Of a stretch of 16,450 nucleotides of DNA, positions 13,703 to 16,450 are shown in pieces (within the stretch, counting starts at the first letter, position 1; the number at the start of each line of letters is the position of its first letter). The notes under the pieces are model-generated. The model made no database searches. It worked only from the letters and a program-made list of their open reading frames with translations, and was not told the DNA's origin. The DNA comes from Candidatus Treponema faecavium (GTDB taxonomy: Bacteria; Spirochaetota; Spirochaetia; Treponematales; Treponemataceae). The DNA is taken from NCBI GenBank assembly GCA_019113455.1, contig DXHG01000128.1, positions 1 to 16,450 on the forward strand, read 5' to 3'. The position numbers and the translations under genes are program-made.

Positions 13703-14460
13703 ATATCGTACTGTTTGCCCCACACGAAATCAGCGCGCCGCTTGCACTCAGCGACAGCCGCGCGCAGCACATCCGCGGCGTACTGCATAAAAAAGCCGGC
13801 GACACATTCGCGGCGGGTATAGAAAACGGACAGGCGGGCAGCGCGCGCATCGACCGCATAGACGAGCAGGCGGGTCTGCTGTATTTTTCGTTTACGGCGC
13901 AGACTGACGGCGGCCATCTCTATCCGCTTTCGTTTATCGTGGGATTTCCCCGCCCGATACAGCTCAAACGCCTCTTTCGCGACGCGGCGGGGCTCGGCGT
14001 GCGGGAACTGCACCTGTGCGGCACCGAGCTCGGCGAAAAGTCCTATATGCAGACGACGCTCATCACGCGCGGCGCGGCGCACGACCTGCTGCGCGAAGGC
14101 AGCATACAGGCAAAGAGCACGCACGTGCCTGAGCTGTACACGCACGAAAGCCTTGCCTCATGCCTTTCAGCCCTCTCAGGAGAAGGCAGGCTTGCACACG
14201 CAGGCGCGCTTGCCGCGCTCGACAACGTGCGCCCGCGTGTTTCGTTTCCTGCATTCCTCGGTGCAAAAGCCCAAACAGAACTGAACCGCCGCGGCGTGTG
14301 GGCGGCAGTCGGAAGCGAGCGCGGCTGGACAGACGGCGAGCGCGCCCTTCTTGAATCGCACGGCTTTGTGCGCTGCTCGCTCGGGCAGCGCGTGCTGCGC
14401 ACGGAGACCGCCGTTACCGCCGCCGCAGCCATCGCACTCGCGGCAATGGGCATATTATAG
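13699..14460 (+). CDS. rsmE: 16S rRNA (uracil1498-N3)-methyltransferase
   Basis: The 253 residues match RsmE, the SPOUT-class enzyme that methylates N3 of U1498 in 16S rRNA using S-adenosylmethionine. An N-terminal PUA-like domain (about 1-70, with SRAQHIRGVLHKKAGD) is followed by the trefoil-knot domain. In the knot AAVGSERGWTDGERALLESH stands for the family's iGPEGGfs region, and LGQRVLRTETAVTAAAA is the closing SAM-binding loop. GSERGW instead of the usual GPEGG is a common variation in spirochaetes as far as remembered, not checked. The start ATG overlaps the preceding stop by four bases, so ribosomes probably re-initiate from the membrane protein gene. Confidence 0.92.
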   Translation: MNIVLFAPHEISAPLALSDSRAQHIRGVLHKKAGDTFAAGIENGQAGSARIDRIDEQAGLLYFSFTAQTDGGHLYPLSFIVGFPRPIQLKRLFRDAAGLGVRELHLCGTELGEKSYMQTTLITRGAAHDLLREGSIQAKSTHVPELYTHESLASCLSALSGEGRLAHAGALAALDNVRPRVSFPAFLGAKAQTELNRRGVWAAVGSERGWTDGERALLESHGFVRCSLGQRVLRTETAVTAAAAIALAAMGIL

Positions 14461-14463
14461 AAA

Positions 14464-14491
14464 AAAGGGGAACTGAATCTCCGTCCCCTTT
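14464..14491 (+). terminator. Possible terminator after rsmE
   Basis: AAAGGGGA (14464-14471) and TCCCCTTT (14484-14491) form an 8-bp stem with a 12-base loop, starting four bases after the rsmE stop. The T-run after it is short (TTTCC), so termination may be weak; the A6 on the left would also serve transcripts from the other strand. Confidence 0.5.
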
Positions 14492-14522
14492 CCAGGCGGT
14501 ATTTACGCTGCACGTGCGGCGG

Positions 14523-14544
14523 CAGATTGCAGTTTACTGCGGGG
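14523..14544 (+). repeat. Dispersed repeat, copy 2 (CAGATTGCAGTT family)
   Basis: This is the second copy of the 22-bp sequence at 3424-3445, with one T for C. It runs directly into a G9 tract. The spacer 14492-14786 around it has no credible gene. Confidence 0.6.
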
Positions 14545-14549
14545 GGGGG
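14541..14549 (+). repeat. G9 homopolymer tract
   Basis: Nine G in a row lie in the spacer between rsmE and the surface lipoprotein gene, about 300 bp before the latter's start. In treponemes, runs of this kind can vary in length by slippage. The distance from the promoter makes a direct effect on promoter spacing unlikely. Confidence 0.7.
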
Positions 14550-14637
14550 CTGCGTGTGTACGCGAGTGCAAGACTGTGCGGTAAGCCTGTACTGCTGTAA
14601 AGATGGTGTGCGTTTGAACATATGCCGCCAGCAGCAA

Positions 14638-14654
14638 ATTTGCCGATGGCAAAT
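14638..14654. repeat. Isolated perfect copy of the array palindrome
   Basis: ATTTGCCGATGGCAAAT has 7-bp perfect arms around GAT and matches the 3910-4124 array consensus. No regular neighbours at 22 bp are present here. Confidence 0.7.
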
Positions 14655-14786
14655 GTAAAAAAAGTGGGTCAGCATTTGTACATGCCCGCACGCACACGCA
14701 GCAGTTCTCAGGGACTAACTGCAAAACAAGCCCCGCAGCGGCACACTGCAAACACACCATCTGCAGGCTTTTTTTTGCACTTTGTG

Positions 14787-14795
14787 TGCTATACT
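14787..14795 (+). promoter_or_regulatory. Extended -10 box before the lipoprotein gene
   Basis: TGCTATACT, the same extended -10 seen at 13174-13182, lies 55 bp before the start codon. A second candidate is TATAAA (14822-14827) with TTACAA 18 bp upstream. The true start of transcription is uncertain. Confidence 0.4.
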
Positions 14796-14850
14796 GATTA
14801 CAAACATACGATGCATACTAGTATAAAGCCGTCGCTTTTCGGAGGTTTGT

Positions 14851-16450
14851 ATGATGCAAAGCCATAAACACAGAGCATATATGCTGCTTGCGGCAGCCGT
14901 GCTGCTGGGCGCGTTCGTTTCATGCGGGAATCTGCTCCTGCCTGAGGCGGAGCCGCCGGAACAAGGAGGTGCGGCGGCAGGCGGCGATACCGGCGGCATA
15001 GCGGTGCGCATCGAGTTTCCCGGGGCTGCCGCGCGCACGGCGATGCCGGACTACGCAAGCCTCAGCTGGGATATAACCGCTTCGGACCAAACGGGAACCG
15101 TGCAGGCTCAAGGCACGTATCCAAGCCTGACTATATCGCTTCCGCACGCGGGAGAATGGACATTCACCGCGCGGGGCACGAACGGTGCAGGCGAAGAAAT
15201 CTTTTACGGCGAACAGTCTGAAACGATACAAAACGGCGCGGACAATTCCGTGATAATCGCATTGGGCCCCGGGCAGGCAATGCAGAACGGAACAGGCAGC
15301 ATACGCCTTGCAATACAGACTGCGGGCACAACGGTTCAGGCGGTGTATTACAAACTGGCGCCGGCGGGAAACTCTACCGGAGGGGGAGGCACTACTAACG
15401 ATTCCATTGCGCAGATAACCGAAAAAGACGGCGAAGGAAACTGGCTTTTTTCGCAGGACGGCATTAACGCGGGCACGTACCTGCTCTATCTGTATTTTAC
15501 CGACAGCTCAGGCGCGACGGTGTACGTAACGGCAGAATCCGTGAACGTGTGGAGCAGCATGACGGCCGACCGCTGGGTAAAAACGGGGAGCACGCGGTAT
15601 CTGACAGAAGACGGCAGGTTTATCCTTACGCAGGATATTATAGATGATTTTGGCGCGTCCGTGGGAAATGTCGTCTATGTGAGCGCGTCCGGCTCCGACG
15701 AGGAGGACGGCATCGGTTCCGTTATCGCTCCGGTGGCGAGCGTCGCTCGGGCGATAACGCTTTTGAACAACGCGGGCACGATTGCGGTGCTGGGCGACGT
15801 ACCGACAGCGGAAACGGCGATTACGGAGGGCATGGACGTCGTCATACAGGGCGCGGATGCGGACGCGCGGCTTGCAGCCGCGGGCGGCAGCGTGTTCAGC
15901 ATAACAGGCGAAAGCATTGTCGTTATAGACGGCGGCGCGTTTGCAATGCAGGACGGAAGCGCGGTAACAGGCAGTACACACTGCACCAACGGCGCTGTCC
16001 GTGTGAACGGCGGTACGTTCACGGTGAGCGGTTCGGTGCAGATAACGGGAAACACCGGCGGCAACGTGTATCTTGCAGCGGGACAGACGATTACGGACGG
16101 CGGACTTTCCGCAGCCGCCCGCATCGGTGTGAGCGGCATTGATGCCGGCGGAAACGGACTCATACAGATAACGGCGGCACCGGTTGCAGGAGCCGCAGAC
16201 ATATTCAGCGCGGACACGGCCGGATACGAATTGCTTGCGCCCGGCGGAACCGCAGTATATCTGTTTAATACGAACATGCCGCAGGACCCGTTGCGCGAAG
16301 TATGGTACACACAGGGCGGAACAATCACAACCGGCTCGTTCGAGGACGCGAAAAACTACGCAAACGCCAACAGCGATACGCTCATCACGCTGACCACGAA
16401 TATCGACAGCTCCAGCACCGTATTCGGCACGGGGTATACAGGGCCGATAG
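14851..16450 (+). CDS. Parallel beta-helix surface lipoprotein, N-terminal part
   Basis: The frame is open from the ATG at 14851 (GGAGG five bases upstream) to the window edge, giving 533 residues without a stop. The signal peptide ends FVSC with the lipid Cys at 25, followed by a Gly/Glu/Pro-rich linker. Residues about 50-260 form Ig-like beta strands (ISLPHAGEWTFTARGTNGAG; DGINAGTYLLYLYFTDSSGA). From about 272, VVYVSASGSDEEDGIGS followed by a V-A-R-A-I-T-L-L helix is the usual opening of right-handed beta-helix proteins. It is followed by helix rungs such as VVIDGGAFAMQDGSAVTG and VRVNGGTFTVSGSVQITGNT. The protein is probably displayed on the outer membrane and could bind host surfaces or glycans; no catalytic residues are recognised. 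The C-terminal end is outside the window. Confidence 0.85.
   Translation, partial: MMQSHKHRAYMLLAAAVLLGAFVSCGNLLLPEAEPPEQGGAAAGGDTGGIAVRIEFPGAAARTAMPDYASLSWDITASDQTGTVQAQGTYPSLTISLPHAGEWTFTARGTNGAGEEIFYGEQSETIQNGADNSVIIALGPGQAMQNGTGSIRLAIQTAGTTVQAVYYKLAPAGNSTGGGGTTNDSIAQITEKDGEGNWLFSQDGINAGTYLLYLYFTDSSGATVYVTAESVNVWSSMTADRWVKTGSTRYLTEDGRFILTQDIIDDFGASVGNVVYVSASGSDEEDGIGSVIAPVASVARAITLLNNAGTIAVLGDVPTAETAITEGMDVVIQGADADARLAAAGGSVFSITGESIVVIDGGAFAMQDGSAVTGSTHCTNGAVRVNGGTFTVSGSVQITGNTGGNVYLAAGQTITDGGLSAAARIGVSGIDAGGNGLIQITAAPVAGAADIFSADTAGYELLAPGGTAVYLFNTNMPQDPLREVWYTQGGTITTGSFEDAKNYANANSDTLITLTTNIDSSSTVFGTGYTGPI

Noticed and set aside
13193..13859. Two minus-strand reading frames of 176 and 220 codons
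   Set aside because: They mirror the membrane protein and rsmE start; the plus-strand frames have ribosome sites, coupling and family motifs.
14503..14760. Minus-strand reading frame of 85 codons in the second spacer
   Set aside because: It arises from the repeat and G-run region, with no start signal or recognisable product.

Overview
The window looks like a chromosomal segment of a host-associated spirochaete, most likely a Treponema with roughly even GC. The clues are spirochaete-style lipoprotein signal peptides, a TelA/XpaC stress cluster, a large parallel beta-helix surface lipoprotein and a gene order without phage or plasmid functions. The species cannot be fixed by eye. No rRNA, tRNA, complete insertion sequence or CRISPR array was seen.

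Layout. (1) 1-3374, minus strand: two tandem XpaC-like membrane proteins, then TelA, then the first 35 codons of a protein resembling an Hsp70 substrate-binding domain. A near-consensus promoter sits at 3346-3374. (2) 3375-4199: a gene-free spacer of about 825 bp. It holds an array of ten 15-bp palindromic units (consensus TTTGCCGTCGGCAAA) at a strict 22-23 bp pitch, a + strand terminator with no gene in front of it, and a repeat that recurs near 14.5 kb. (3) 4200-4802, minus: a small outer-membrane beta-barrel protein. (4) 4834-12032, minus: one catabolic operon. In transcription order it encodes a sugar-binding protein, two ABC permeases, a GH112 galacto-N-biose/lacto-N-biose phosphorylase and a lipid-anchored 5'-nucleotidase, and it ends in a clear hairpin terminator. 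(5) 12167-13036, plus: a divergent AraC-type regulator. The shared promoter region carries two direct 12-bp repeats exactly 21 bp apart, placed as expected for AraC-family half-sites. (6) 13037-13169, minus: a broken N-terminal piece of an Rpn-family (PD-(D/E)XK) nuclease/transposase. (7) 13217-14460, plus: a small two-helix membrane protein translationally coupled to rsmE. (8) 14461-14850: a second repeat-bearing spacer with a G9 run and one perfect copy of the array palindrome. (9) 14851-16450, plus: the start of a beta-helix surface lipoprotein that runs off the window.

How the parts fit. The central unit appears to import a beta-1,3-galactosyl-N-acetylhexosamine disaccharide, the type released from host mucin or glycosphingolipid glycans, and cleave it inside the cell with phosphate to galactose 1-phosphate and the N-acetylhexosamine. 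The divergent AraC protein probably senses the sugar. The ABC ATPase, the N-acetylhexosamine kinase and the galactose-1-phosphate uridylyltransferase are not in the window and must be encoded elsewhere. The strongest undescribed structure is the 22-bp-pitch palindrome array at 3910-4124. The best regulatory prediction is the AraC operator at 12103-12135.
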